NCBI RefSeq assembly: GCF_022374935.2
Contig: NZ_CP092430.2
Span: 1,054,001 to 1,118,000, forward strand
Source of the DNA: Mycolicibacter virginiensis
GTDB taxonomy: Bacteria; Actinomycetota; Actinomycetes; Mycobacteriales; Mycobacteriaceae
DNA: 64,000 nt
Direction of reading: 5' to 3'
Shown here: one piece after another, positions 42,657 through 51,965 of the stretch
Position numbering within the stretch: the stretch's first letter is position 1
How the letters are laid out: every line of letters begins with the position of its first letter
The notes under the pieces: model-generated
Database searches by the model: none
What the model was told of the DNA's origin: nothing
The model's input: the letters and a program-made list of their open reading frames with translations, nothing else
Position numbers and translations under genes: made by a program

Positions 42657-42693
42657 TTCGCGGGGTACCGGTTAACCTAGGTTGGCGGACTAG

Positions 42694-43734
<1,041 letters not shown>

Positions 43735-43776
43735 CCGCTGCCAACGGCCCAGGTCGCGTTGGGTAAATTGGCTGCG

Positions 43777-44433
43777 ATGTTGACCCTTCGCGCGGTACTG
43801 GCCATCGGCTGCGTCTGCCTGCTTGCCGCTTGCAACTCCAGCCCTGCCGAGGTGTCCGCCGACATCGGCAAGGTGGTCGACCTCAAGTCGTCCTTCGGCC
43901 CCGAATTCGAGGCTAAGGCCATCCCACGCACCGGGATCGACCCCAAGCTCCTGGCCGGCACCGCACTTCCCCCGGGCCTGACCTTCGATCCGGCCGACTG
44001 CTCGAAGTTCGCCATCAGTCAGCAGCTGCCGCAGGGCGTGCAGGGAAACATGGCCGCTGTCGCCGCCGAAGGCCAGGGCAACCGATTCATCACCATCGCC
44101 CTGGAGACCTCCGAGCCGGTTTCGGTCAGCGAACCGGGCCGCACCTGCCGGCGGATCGGCTTCTCCGGGGGCGCGATGCGTGGCCTGATCGAAACGGTCG
44201 AGGCGCCGCACATCGACGGGGTGAAGACGCTGGGCGTGCACCGGGTGATCGAGGCCGTCGCCGCCGGCAAGTCGCGCATCGGTGAGCTCTACAACTACTC
44301 GGCCTACTTCGGCCCCTACCAGGTGCTCGTCACCGCCAACCCCCTGGTGCAGCCGGGCAAGCCCATCGCCCCGGTCGACACCGCCCGGGCCCGCGAGCTG
44401 TTGGTGGCCGCGGTCGACGCGATCCGCAACTAG
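43777..44433 (+). CDS. DUF5642 lipoprotein (Rv0999-like)
   Basis: 218 residues from ATG 43777; an upstream in-frame start is rejected because it would spoil the signal peptide. The N-terminus has a hydrophobic core and lipobox L-L-A-A-C at residue 19, followed by N-S-S-P. The mature domain is the DUF5642 type found in mycobacteria next to pat. It is thus anchored in the envelope. Function unknown. Confidence 0.85.
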   Translation: MLTLRAVLAIGCVCLLAACNSSPAEVSADIGKVVDLKSSFGPEFEAKAIPRTGIDPKLLAGTALPPGLTFDPADCSKFAISQQLPQGVQGNMAAVAAEGQGNRFITIALETSEPVSVSEPGRTCRRIGFSGGAMRGLIETVEAPHIDGVKTLGVHRVIEAVAAGKSRIGELYNYSAYFGPYQVLVTANPLVQPGKPIAPVDTARARELLVAAVDAIRN

Positions 44434-44442
44434 CGCGTTCGG

Positions 44443-45042
44443 CTAGCGCACGCCGCGCGGACGGAACTGAATGCTGATCCGCGGGCCGGTGGGCGTCGCC
44501 GTCTTGGGAATCGAGTGCTCCCATGTCCGCTGACACGAGCCGCCCATCACCACCAGGTCGCCGTGGTGTTGTGCCAACCGCAGGGCCGCGCCGCCTCCGC
44601 GCGGGCGGAGGGCCAGCGTGCGGGTGGCGCCGACGCTGACAATCGCGACCATGGTGTCTTGGCGGGCGCCGCGGCCGATGGTGTCGCCGTGCCAGGCCAC
44701 GCTGTCGCCTCCGTGGCGGTACAGGCACAACCCGACCGTGGTGAACGGCTCGCCGAGTTCCCCGGCGTAGATGTCGTTGAGCCGGCGGCGCAGCTTGGCG
44801 ATGACCGGGTGCGGCACCTCGCCGGTGGCCAGGTCGTGGAAGCTCACCAGCCTGGGAACGTCGAGCACCCGGTCATACATCCGGCGGCGTTCGGCCCGCC
44901 AGGGAATGACCGACTGCAGTTCGCTGACCAGTTCGCTGCTTTCCTCGGAGAGCCAGCCGGGACGAACGTCGAGCCAGGCGCCCCCATCGAGCTGTCGGCG
45001 TTCGCTGAGGTCGAACAGCGACTCCTGTACCGGTATCGCCAC
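44443..45042 (-). CDS. AlkB-like 2-oxoglutarate/Fe(II) dioxygenase (Rv1000c-like)
   Basis: 199 residues. The Fe(II) triad is H118-G-D120 in A-W-H-G-D and H176 in W-E-H-S-I, and the 2-oxoglutarate arginine is R188 in R-I-S-I-Q-F-R. This is the AlkB arrangement for oxidative demethylation of alkylated nucleic acid bases. Convergent with the DUF5642 gene. It may also act on RNA or protein; substrate is not readable. Confidence 0.9.
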   Translation of the reverse strand: MAIPVQESLFDLSERRQLDGGAWLDVRPGWLSEESSELVSELQSVIPWRAERRRMYDRVLDVPRLVSFHDLATGEVPHPVIAKLRRRLNDIYAGELGEPFTTVGLCLYRHGGDSVAWHGDTIGRGARQDTMVAIVSVGATRTLALRPRGGGAALRLAQHHGDLVVMGGSCQRTWEHSIPKTATPTGPRISIQFRPRGVR

Positions 45043-45074
45043 GCCCGCAGCCTATCGCACATCCGTTCGATTCG

Positions 45075-46070
45075 TCGAGATTGCGTCTACGGCTGTTGGC
45101 GGCCGGTTTTCACGACCCAGTACGCAATCTCAACGGGTGGCCGCGGCGGACGAATGCCTCCGACAGCCGATGCAGGATGAACCTCCGGCTATGTTCGGCC
45201 ACCACCTGCAGGTCTATCCACCCCTGGCTGTCGAGCAGCTCAGCACGCCCGATGCCGTGGACGTACTGCGCCCGATCCGTGCTGTGGTGTTTACCCTCGT
45301 AATCCAGGCCGATCTTCGGCTCGTCGTATCCCATGTCGATGAAGGCGTTGTTGAAGCCGTCGCTCACGCGGATCTGGGTCTTGGGCCGCGGAAGCCCGGC
45401 ATCGATGAGCAGAAGCCGCAGCCAAGTCTCTCTGGGCGACTCGCCGCCGGGGTCCATCAGGTCGAGTGCAAGCACCGCTCGACGCAATCCGCGCGCCTTG
45501 CGATGACGCTCGATCAGCACCAGGACGTCTCGAGCCTGAACTCCGGTGGCACGGCTCAACGAATCGAGGTGCTGCACGGCCAGGTCACGGGGTAGATGCC
45601 GGCCGAGGTCCAGAGCGGTACGCGCCGGGCCGGTCACCAGCATCCCGTCGATGTCGACTAGCTCGTCGGCGTCGATGCGCTCGTTGCGCACGATGATTCC
45701 CGTCGGTGGCCGTCCGTTGCGCCAGATCATCTCGATCGGCGTAGTCGTGTCGATCCACCGGGCGCCGTGCAGTGCCGCCGCGGCACGGCCCGCGATCACG
45801 CCCTTGCGCCCCGACCACAGCCAGGCGCCAACGGTATTGGCGCGCAATGTCGGTGGCACGTCCTTTGGCAGGTAGACGTCGGGAAAGAGCGCGGAGTAGT
45901 TCCACCGCAGGGTGCCACGAGTGAGGCCGTCGGCCAGCGCCTCGGTTCCCTTGAACACCTCGAACATGGGTCGATGGTGATGACCGCCACCGACATCCGG
46001 GGGCCCGCGCGTTGAGATTGCGCACACGGCTGTGGATAAGCCTCAGTGGCAGCCCTGGGCGCAATCTCGA
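45075..46070. repeat. Nested inverted repeats enclosing the DUF559/AbiEi-type gene
   Basis: Four copies of GAGATTGCG in alternating orientation. Left pair: 45077-45086 and 45122-45131 (hairpin arms of 10 bp). Right pair: 46014-46023 and 46059-46068 (10 bp). The inner arms CGCAATCTCAACG (45123-45135) and CGTTGAGATTGCG (46010-46022) are perfect 13-bp inverted copies; the outer arms begin TCGAGATTGCG on the left and end CGCAATCTCGA on the right, also inverted. The left pair includes the gene's stop codon. Confidence 0.75.
45110..45967 (-). CDS. DUF559/AbiEi-type protein with PD-(D/E)XK nuclease-like core
   Basis: 285 residues from ATG 45967. The N-terminal 90 residues resemble an AbiEi/winged-helix antitoxin domain (A-L-A-D-G-L-T-R-G-T-L-R-W, then V-Y-L-P-K-D). 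The C-terminal half carries I-D-M-G-Y-D-E-P-K-I-G-L-D-Y-E-G-K, a D-x-n-E-x-K-type nuclease core of the DUF559/Vsr-like group. Such proteins are multi-copy in many actinobacteria. No toxin partner is adjacent. The gene is bracketed by nested inverted repeats and absent from the corresponding M. tuberculosis order, suggesting a mobile cassette. Activity is inferred. Confidence 0.72.
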   Translation of the reverse strand: MFEVFKGTEALADGLTRGTLRWNYSALFPDVYLPKDVPPTLRANTVGAWLWSGRKGVIAGRAAAALHGARWIDTTTPIEMIWRNGRPPTGIIVRNERIDADELVDIDGMLVTGPARTALDLGRHLPRDLAVQHLDSLSRATGVQARDVLVLIERHRKARGLRRAVLALDLMDPGGESPRETWLRLLLIDAGLPRPKTQIRVSDGFNNAFIDMGYDEPKIGLDYEGKHHSTDRAQYVHGIGRAELLDSQGWIDLQVVAEHSRRFILHRLSEAFVRRGHPLRLRTGS

Positions 46071-46093
46071 GGACCGGGCACTGGCCAATGGCG

Positions 46094-47653
46094 CTAAGAC
46101 CAACTGGGCAGCCAGATCTCCATGTTCCAGGTCGCCGGGGAGATCGGCACCCCGGTCAGAATCGGATACAGCCAGGCGAAGTTGGTCAGCACCAGCGCCA
46201 CGTAGCCCGACACCGCAAGCAGCCCGAGCGCCCAGCGCTCCTCGGTACGGTTTCTGCCGTCGTTGATGATGTCGACACAGATCAGGGCCAGCAGCATCGC
46301 CAAAAACGGCGCCATCGGCACCGCGTAGAAGAAGTACATCTGCCGGCCGATGTCGGCGAACCACGGCAGCCAGCCCGCGCAGTAGCCCACCAGCGCCGCG
46401 GCGTAGCGCCAGTCGTGGCGGACCAGGCTGCGCCACAACGCGTAGCCCAGCACCGGCACGGCCAGCCACCACATCGCCGGCGTGCCCACCAGCATCACCG
46501 CCTTGACGCAGGACTGCGCTCCGCAGCCGGGAACGTCGTGCTGGTCGATCGCATAGAGCACCGGGCGCAGCGACATCGGCCACGTCCACGGCTTGGACTC
46601 CCACGGATGGTGGTTTCCGGCGGCATTCGTCAGCCCGGCATGGAAGTGATACGCCTGATAGGTGTAGTGCCACAGTGAGCGCAGCGCATCGGGTACCGGG
46701 AATCGACTCTCGAATCCGATCGACTGGCCGGCCTCGTGGCGGTCCACGCCGGTCTCGGAGGCGAACCATGGCGCATACGACGCCAGATACACCCCGAACG
46801 GGATGAGCGCCATCGCGTACGCGGTGGGGATGACGTCGCGGCGCAGCGTCCCCAACCACGGCCGGCGCACCCGGTACTGCCGGCGGGCGGCCACGTCGAA
46901 CGCCAGCGACATCGCGCCGAAGAACACCACGAAGTACAGGCCGGACCACTTGGTGGCGCAGGCCAAACCGAGCAGCACCCCCGCGCCGAAGCGCCACCAA
47001 CGCACCCCCAGCCGGGGGCCCCAGGGGGTCGCGCCGCAGCGCCCGTCGGTCAAGACGGTGTGCATCCGCATTCGCACTTGGTCGCGATCGACGATCAGTG
47101 CCCCGAACGCGGCCACCACGAAGAACGTCAGGAAGCCGTCCAACAGCGCCGTGCGCGCGGCGACGAAGCTGACCCCGTCGCCCACCAGCAGCAGCCCGGC
47201 GATCCCGCCGGCCAGCGTCGAACGGGTCATCCGCCGCACGATCCGCACCAGCAGCGCGATCGCCAACACCCCGAGCAGCGCGCTGGTGAACCGCCAGCCC
47301 AGCCCGTTGTAGCCGAACAGCGCCTCACCGAAAGCGATCAGCTGCTTGCCCACCGGCGGGTGCACCACCAGGCCGTAGCCGGGATTGTCCTCGACACCGT
47401 GGTTGTGCAGCATCTGCCAGGCCTGCGGCGCATAGTGCTTCTCGTCGAAGATCGGGGTGCCGGCGTCGGTCGGGGTGTACAGGTTCGAAAATCGGGTCAC
47501 CGCGGCCAACAGCGTCACCCCCGCGGTGACCGCCCAGCCCCGGACCCGGTCGGTCGGCCCGAAATCGGCGACCGGTACCAGCAGCCCCGGGCTGATCACC
47601 GGAGCGGTGCGCTCCGGCACGGCCGCGGGCCTGGTAGCGGTCGGAGCGCTCAT
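46094..47653 (-). CDS. pmt: Protein O-mannosyltransferase
   Basis: 519 residues from ATG 47653; the open frame further upstream is antisense to rsmI. A GT39-type membrane enzyme: I-F-D-E-K-H-Y near residue 70 contains the catalytic acidic pair of PMT proteins, followed by about ten hydrophobic segments and V-H-P-P-V-G-K. It transfers mannose from polyprenyl-phosphate-mannose to Ser/Thr of secreted proteins, coupled to Sec export. Corresponds to Rv1002c and is divergent from rsmI with 24 nt between starts. Confidence 0.94.
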   Translation of the reverse strand: MSAPTATRPAAVPERTAPVISPGLLVPVADFGPTDRVRGWAVTAGVTLLAAVTRFSNLYTPTDAGTPIFDEKHYAPQAWQMLHNHGVEDNPGYGLVVHPPVGKQLIAFGEALFGYNGLGWRFTSALLGVLAIALLVRIVRRMTRSTLAGGIAGLLLVGDGVSFVAARTALLDGFLTFFVVAAFGALIVDRDQVRMRMHTVLTDGRCGATPWGPRLGVRWWRFGAGVLLGLACATKWSGLYFVVFFGAMSLAFDVAARRQYRVRRPWLGTLRRDVIPTAYAMALIPFGVYLASYAPWFASETGVDRHEAGQSIGFESRFPVPDALRSLWHYTYQAYHFHAGLTNAAGNHHPWESKPWTWPMSLRPVLYAIDQHDVPGCGAQSCVKAVMLVGTPAMWWLAVPVLGYALWRSLVRHDWRYAAALVGYCAGWLPWFADIGRQMYFFYAVPMAPFLAMLLALICVDIINDGRNRTEERWALGLLAVSGYVALVLTNFAWLYPILTGVPISPATWNMEIWLPSWS

Positions 47654-47677
47654 TCCGACGATCGTAGGCTGTGCGCC

Positions 47678-48514
47678 ATGTCCGATGGTCGATTGCTGCT
47701 GGGTGCCACCCCGTTGGGCCAGCCCGGTGACGCGTCGTCGCGGCTGGTCGAAGCGCTGAGCACCGCTGATGTCGTGGCCGCCGAAGACACCCGACGGGTG
47801 CGGGCGCTGGCCAAGTCTCTCGATGTGCAGATCGCCGGCCGGGTGGTCAGTCTGTTCGACGCCAACGAGGCGACGCGGGTGCCGACCCTGCTTGCCGAGA
47901 TCGAGGCCGGGGCCACCGTGCTGGTGGTCAGCGACGCCGGGATGCCGCTGATCAGCGACCCGGGCTACCGCCTGGTGTCCGCGTGCGCCGAGGCCGGGCT
48001 GGCGGTGACCTGCCTGCCCGGGCCGTCGGCGGTGACGACCGCCTTGGCGCTGTCCGGGCTGGCCTCGGAGCGGTTCTGCTTTGAGGGTTTCGCGCCCCGC
48101 AAGCAGGCGGCGCGACGGGCGTGGCTGGCCTCGCTGGCCGACGAACGGCGTACGTGCGTGTTCTTCGAGTCGCCGCGGCGGCTGGCCGACTGCCTGCGTG
48201 ACGCGGTCGAGGAACTCGGCGGGGACCGTCGCGCGGTGGTCTGCCGCGAGCTGACCAAGACCCACGAAGAGGTGCTGCGCGCGACGCTGGCCGAGCTGGC
48301 CGATTGGGCTGTCGACGGCGTGCTGGGGGAGATCACCGTGGTGTTGGCGGGGGCGACCCCGCGCGCCGACCTGGCGACGTTGGTGGCCGAGGTGAACAAA
48401 CTGGCCGGTGAGGGGATGCGGGTCAAGGACGCCTGCGCGCAGGTGATCGCCGACGTGCCCGCCGCGGTGTCGCGACGCGAGCTGTATGACGCGGTGCTGC
48501 GGTCTCGCCAGTAG
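47678..48514 (+). CDS. rsmI: 16S rRNA (cytidine-2'-O)-methyltransferase
   Basis: 278 residues. Marks: L-L-L-G-A-T-P-L-G-Q-P-G-D near the N-terminus, A-A-E-D-T-R-R, V-V-S-D-A-G-M-P-L-I-S-D-P-G, P-G-P-S-A-V-T-T-A and F-E-S-P-R-R. The enzyme methylates C1402 of 16S rRNA. ATG 47678 was chosen; a longer open frame upstream runs antisense to pmt. The last 23 coding bases are duplicated just downstream at 48527-48549. Confidence 0.94.
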   Translation: MSDGRLLLGATPLGQPGDASSRLVEALSTADVVAAEDTRRVRALAKSLDVQIAGRVVSLFDANEATRVPTLLAEIEAGATVLVVSDAGMPLISDPGYRLVSACAEAGLAVTCLPGPSAVTTALALSGLASERFCFEGFAPRKQAARRAWLASLADERRTCVFFESPRRLADCLRDAVEELGGDRRAVVCRELTKTHEEVLRATLAELADWAVDGVLGEITVVLAGATPRADLATLVAEVNKLAGEGMRVKDACAQVIADVPAAVSRRELYDAVLRSRQ

Positions 48515-48549
48515 CCGATAGCCGCCTACGACGCGGTGCTGCGTTCTCG
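48485..48549. repeat. 23-bp duplication across the rsmI and pabB 3' ends
   Basis: 48485-48507 and 48527-48549 match at 21 of 23 bases (core GACGCGGTGCTGCG), offset 42 bp. The first copy encodes the last residues of RsmI, Y-D-A-V-L-R-S-R. On the opposite strand the second copy encodes the last residues of PabB and its stop codon. Confidence 0.85.
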
Positions 48550-49791
48550 GGAATGACCGTCGGCGACGATCGGGGCGGCCTTGTGCAGGCACTCCTGCCA
48601 CTCGGCGTCAACGTCGGAGTCCGCGGTGATCCCCCCGCCGACCCCCAGCACAGCGCCGCCGGCGGCGTCGAACTCCACGGTGCGGATCGCGACGTTGAGT
48701 TCACAGCCGGCCACCGGTGACGCCAACCCCACCGTGCCGCAGTAGGCGCCGCGCCGCGACAGCTCCCACTGCGAAAGCAATTGGCGGGCACGGTGTTTGG
48801 GGGTGCCAGTCACCGATGCGGGCGGGAACGTGGCATCCAGCAAGTCCGCCATGGCCAGCTGTTCGGGCACCCGGGCCGAGACCGTAGAAACCAGGTGCCA
48901 CACACCCGGAGCGGGACGCACCGCCAACAGTTCGGGCACGGTGACCGTGCCGGTGATCGCCACGCGGCCGAGGTCATTGCGGACCAGGTCCACGATCATG
49001 ATGTTCTCCGCGACGTCCTTGGTCGAAGCGCGCAGCGCCGACGGGCGGGCATACAGCGGCAGGGTGCCTTTGATCGGACTGGAGTCCACGACCTGACCGC
49101 GGCGGCGCAGGAACAGCTCCGGTGACAGCGAGGCCACCGCGCCCCAACCGCCCGCCACGTAGGCCGCACGCGCCGGGCCGGTGCGCGCCACCGCGTCGGC
49201 GAAGAAGTCCAGCGGGGCGCCGGTGACGGTTCCGGTAAAGCGGGTGCACACGCAGGCCTGATAGACCTCACCGGACCGGATTGCCTCCAGACAGGCCAGC
49301 ACTCCGGCACGGTGCGCTTGGCGGTCCGGGGTCTCCCAGTAGATGCGGCAACCCCGGTCCGGGGCGGGAGTCGTCAGCGCCTCGGCCAGCCAGCTCGGCA
49401 TGGCCGCTCCGGACAGGCTTTCGAACCACCACTGCCCGTCGGTGATGTCCTGACGCAGCACGCAGTCGGTCCAGCCGCCGGCAGCCTCCGGGATGCGGGG
49501 CCCCAGTCCGTCGGCACCGGCATCGGGGTAGGACAGATAGCCGATCCAGCCCCCACCCACCACGCCGGCCGCTGCCCCGGCGGGGTCATGCGGCGGTCCG
49601 CCGGGACCACAGAACACCTCGCCGGGTCCGACCGGCTCGACGGCCACACTGGGCGCGATCACCGCGCGTGATCCGAACCACTCCCCGGTCAGTGCGGCCG
49701 GCGACGGCAGCCCATGCCGCTCGGTGGCATCGCCGACCCGACGCAGCACCTGTGGGGCTGCGCCCAAGTCGCCGAGCCGCTCGATCCGCAC
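48526..49791 (-). CDS. pabB: Aminodeoxychorismate synthase component I
   Basis: 421 residues from GTG 49791. Chorismate-binding signature: I-R-S-G-E-V-Y-Q-A-C-V-C-T-R-F, R-R-G-Q-V-V-D-S-S-P-I-K-G-T-L-P, D-L-V-R-N-D-L-G-R-V, and T-F-P-P-A-S-V-T-G-T-P-K. The P-I-K-G-T and G-T-P-K motifs are those of PabB/TrpE. The product is 4-amino-4-deoxychorismate for folate. Corresponds to Rv1005c. Its C-terminal residues lie in a 23-bp duplication of the rsmI tail. Confidence 0.92.
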   Translation of the reverse strand: MRIERLGDLGAAPQVLRRVGDATERHGLPSPAALTGEWFGSRAVIAPSVAVEPVGPGEVFCGPGGPPHDPAGAAAGVVGGGWIGYLSYPDAGADGLGPRIPEAAGGWTDCVLRQDITDGQWWFESLSGAAMPSWLAEALTTPAPDRGCRIYWETPDRQAHRAGVLACLEAIRSGEVYQACVCTRFTGTVTGAPLDFFADAVARTGPARAAYVAGGWGAVASLSPELFLRRRGQVVDSSPIKGTLPLYARPSALRASTKDVAENIMIVDLVRNDLGRVAITGTVTVPELLAVRPAPGVWHLVSTVSARVPEQLAMADLLDATFPPASVTGTPKHRARQLLSQWELSRRGAYCGTVGLASPVAGCELNVAIRTVEFDAAGGAVLGVGGGITADSDVDAEWQECLHKAAPIVADGHSRERSTAS

Positions 49792-49803
49792 GGCACTAGC
49801 TTG

Positions 49804-50709
49804 TCAGACGTCTGCGCCTCGGGTGATCTCGCGGGCGGCCGCCACCGCCGCCAGCTTGTCCGGGTTGCGCATCGCGTAGAAGTTCGTGATTAGCCCGTCG
49901 ACGATCTCGACGGTGAACACGCCCTCCAGGCGATCGGCGCTGTAGAGCAGCACCGCGGGCGCGGAGTTGCAGACGCCCATGTCCACCCGGACGTCGGGCA
50001 TCTGTGCCCCCTGCCGCAGCAGCCCGATGACCGTACGGGCGACCTTGTCGGCGCCCACGACCGGCCGTCTGGCCGCGCTGGCCTTGCCGCCGCTGTCGGC
50101 GGTCCACACCACGTCGGGCGCCAGCATCGACAGCACGGTGGTGAGGTCCCCGCCCGCCGCCGCGGTCATGAACTCCGCGGTGACCCGCGCGCTCTCCTCC
50201 GGGTCTATTGGGGCGTAGCGGGGTCGCCGGGCCTGAACGTGGTTGCGGGCCCGGTGCGCGACCTGACGGGCCGCGGCCGCGGATTTGCCGACCGCGGCCG
50301 CGATCTCGTCGTAGTCGAACCCGAACACTTCACGCAGCACGAACACCGCGCGCTCCTCGGGGCGCAGCGTCTCCAGCACCACCAGCATGGCCATCGAGAC
50401 CGATTCGGCCAGTACGACGTCCGCCGAGGGATCGTGCTCGGTGAGCAGCAGCGGCTCGGGCAGCCACGGCCCGACGTACTCCTCGCGGCGTCGAGCGCCG
50501 GCCCGCAGGGCGTTGAGTGCCTGACGGGTGACCAGGCTGGCCAGGTAAGCCTTGACGTCGCGAACCTCGGCCAGATCGACTTCGGCCCAGCGCAGGTAGC
50601 TGTCCTGCAAGACGTCGTCGGATTCGGTTGCCGAGCCCAGGATCTCGTAGGCGATGGTGAACAGCAGCGGCCGGAGCTCGGTGAACCGTTGGGCTTGTTC
50701 GTTTTTCAC
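49804..50709 (-). CDS. ECF sigma factor, SigJ-type with SnoaL-like C-terminal domain
   Basis: 301 residues from GTG 50709, which overlaps the upstream stop (GTGA). Sigma region 2 is visible as L-R-P-L-L-F-T-I-A-Y-E-I-L-G-S and D-D-V-L-Q-D-S-Y-L-R-W; region 4 as E-R-A-V-F-V-L-R-E-V-F-G-F-D-Y-D-E-I-A-A-A-V-G-K-S. The C-terminal 120 residues form a SnoaL/NTF2-like domain, typical of ECF41/SigJ factors, which regulate themselves through it without an anti-sigma protein. It is coupled to a FAD-dependent oxidoreductase, as in ECF41 operons. Confidence 0.9.
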   Translation of the reverse strand: MKNEQAQRFTELRPLLFTIAYEILGSATESDDVLQDSYLRWAEVDLAEVRDVKAYLASLVTRQALNALRAGARRREEYVGPWLPEPLLLTEHDPSADVVLAESVSMAMLVVLETLRPEERAVFVLREVFGFDYDEIAAAVGKSAAAARQVAHRARNHVQARRPRYAPIDPEESARVTAEFMTAAAGGDLTTVLSMLAPDVVWTADSGGKASAARRPVVGADKVARTVIGLLRQGAQMPDVRVDMGVCNSAPAVLLYSADRLEGVFTVEIVDGLITNFYAMRNPDKLAAVAAAREITRGADV

Positions 50710-51869
50710 ACCGCCGCCTCCTGCTCGCTCCGGGCCGCACGGGTGCCGGCCTTCATCCAACGGTAGGAGCCCGGCTTAGCCGCCTCGTCCCGAATCCACT
50801 TGACCGTGTATTTGCAGATCGACTCCTTGACCACGGCGCCAAGCCGGCCGCCGACGAACGCCTTGATCGGGGTGTCATCGCGGCGGGACAACTGCACGGT
50901 CGCCGCGTCGCGCCCCACGCTGATGCACTGGGCGGCGAACGCCTGGTCCAGCGCGACCGGTGAGGTGCCGGCGATGCGGGCCAACACGGTGTTGGCGGCT
51001 TGGGCGCCCAGCGGCAGGGCGGCCTGGCAGCTCATCCGCAGCGGCCGGCCCGAGGGGGCGACGGCATCCCCGGCCGCCACGATCCACGGGTTGTCGACAC
51101 TGGTCAGGGTTTCGTCGGTGAGCAGCCGGCCCAACGCGTCGGTGGCCAGTCCGCTGGCCGCGGCCAGGTCCGGCACGCCGAAGCCCGCCGTCCAGACCGT
51201 CACTGCGCTGGGTAGCACGGTGCCGTCCCGCAACACCAGAGCGTCGGCGCGCACCTCGGCGACGACCGCGGCCTCGCGAACATCGACACCCAGCTTGCGC
51301 AGCGCCTTGGCCACCGAGCGCCGGCCCGCCGCGTGCAGTGACGGTCCCAGCATCTCGCCGCAGACCAGGGTCACCGGCCGACCCTGCCCGGCCAGTTCGG
51401 AGGCGGCCTCGATTCCGGTCAGTCCACCGCCCACCACCGTCACCGGGGCGTCGGGCGTCAACTCGTCGAGCCGGGTCAGCAGCCGGGTGGCATGCTCCAA
51501 TTCGCTGATGGAGTAGGCGAATTCGGCGGCTCCGGGAACCGCCGGGGTGATCGCCCCGGTGCTGCCCACCGCGTAGATGAGGAAGTCGTAGCGCAGGATG
51601 GTGCCCGACGCCAGCTGGATGCGCCGATCGGCGGCGTCGATCCGGGTGGCGGAGTCGACCAGCAGCCGGACTCCGTCACCGAGCAGTTCGGGGTAGTCGA
51701 TGGTGGCCGTGCCGGTGCCGGCAACGTACTGGTGCAGCCGGATCCGCTCGACGAATGCCGGGCGCGGGTTGACCAGGGTGATGTCGACGTCCGGGTGCTG
51801 GCGCAGCCGGTTGGCGGCCAGGGTGCCGGCGTAGCCGCCGCCGATGATGACGACCTGGATGCGGGTCAT
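50706..51869 (-). CDS. FAD-dependent NAD(P)H oxidoreductase (NDH-2/AIF-like)
   Basis: 387 residues from ATG 51869, with AGGAGCACCT directly upstream. FAD motif V-V-I-I-G-G-G-Y-A-G-T-L-A near residue 6, NAD motif V-T-V-V-G-G-G-L-T-G-I-E-A-A near residue 160, and V-A-A-G-D-A-V-A-P near the C-terminus (the G-D-A FAD-ribityl contact). No obvious membrane anchor. It is translationally coupled to the SigJ-type sigma factor and is probably its target, as in other ECF41 loci. Confidence 0.9.
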   Translation of the reverse strand: MTRIQVVIIGGGYAGTLAANRLRQHPDVDITLVNPRPAFVERIRLHQYVAGTGTATIDYPELLGDGVRLLVDSATRIDAADRRIQLASGTILRYDFLIYAVGSTGAITPAVPGAAEFAYSISELEHATRLLTRLDELTPDAPVTVVGGGLTGIEAASELAGQGRPVTLVCGEMLGPSLHAAGRRSVAKALRKLGVDVREAAVVAEVRADALVLRDGTVLPSAVTVWTAGFGVPDLAAASGLATDALGRLLTDETLTSVDNPWIVAAGDAVAPSGRPLRMSCQAALPLGAQAANTVLARIAGTSPVALDQAFAAQCISVGRDAATVQLSRRDDTPIKAFVGGRLGAVVKESICKYTVKWIRDEAAKPGSYRWMKAGTRAARSEQEAAV

Positions 51870-51965
51870 GAGGTGCTCCTGTCTCTTAGGGGTTATGCCC
51901 TCAAGACACCGCACGCCGACGAGATGTGACAGCTTGTGGCCCAGATCACTGGCCCGTTGTCACGC

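Noticed and set aside
46736..47677. Upstream extension of the rsmI frame through pmt
   Set aside because: Runs antisense to pmt and lacks family similarity; rsmI starts at 47678 with the conserved N-terminus.
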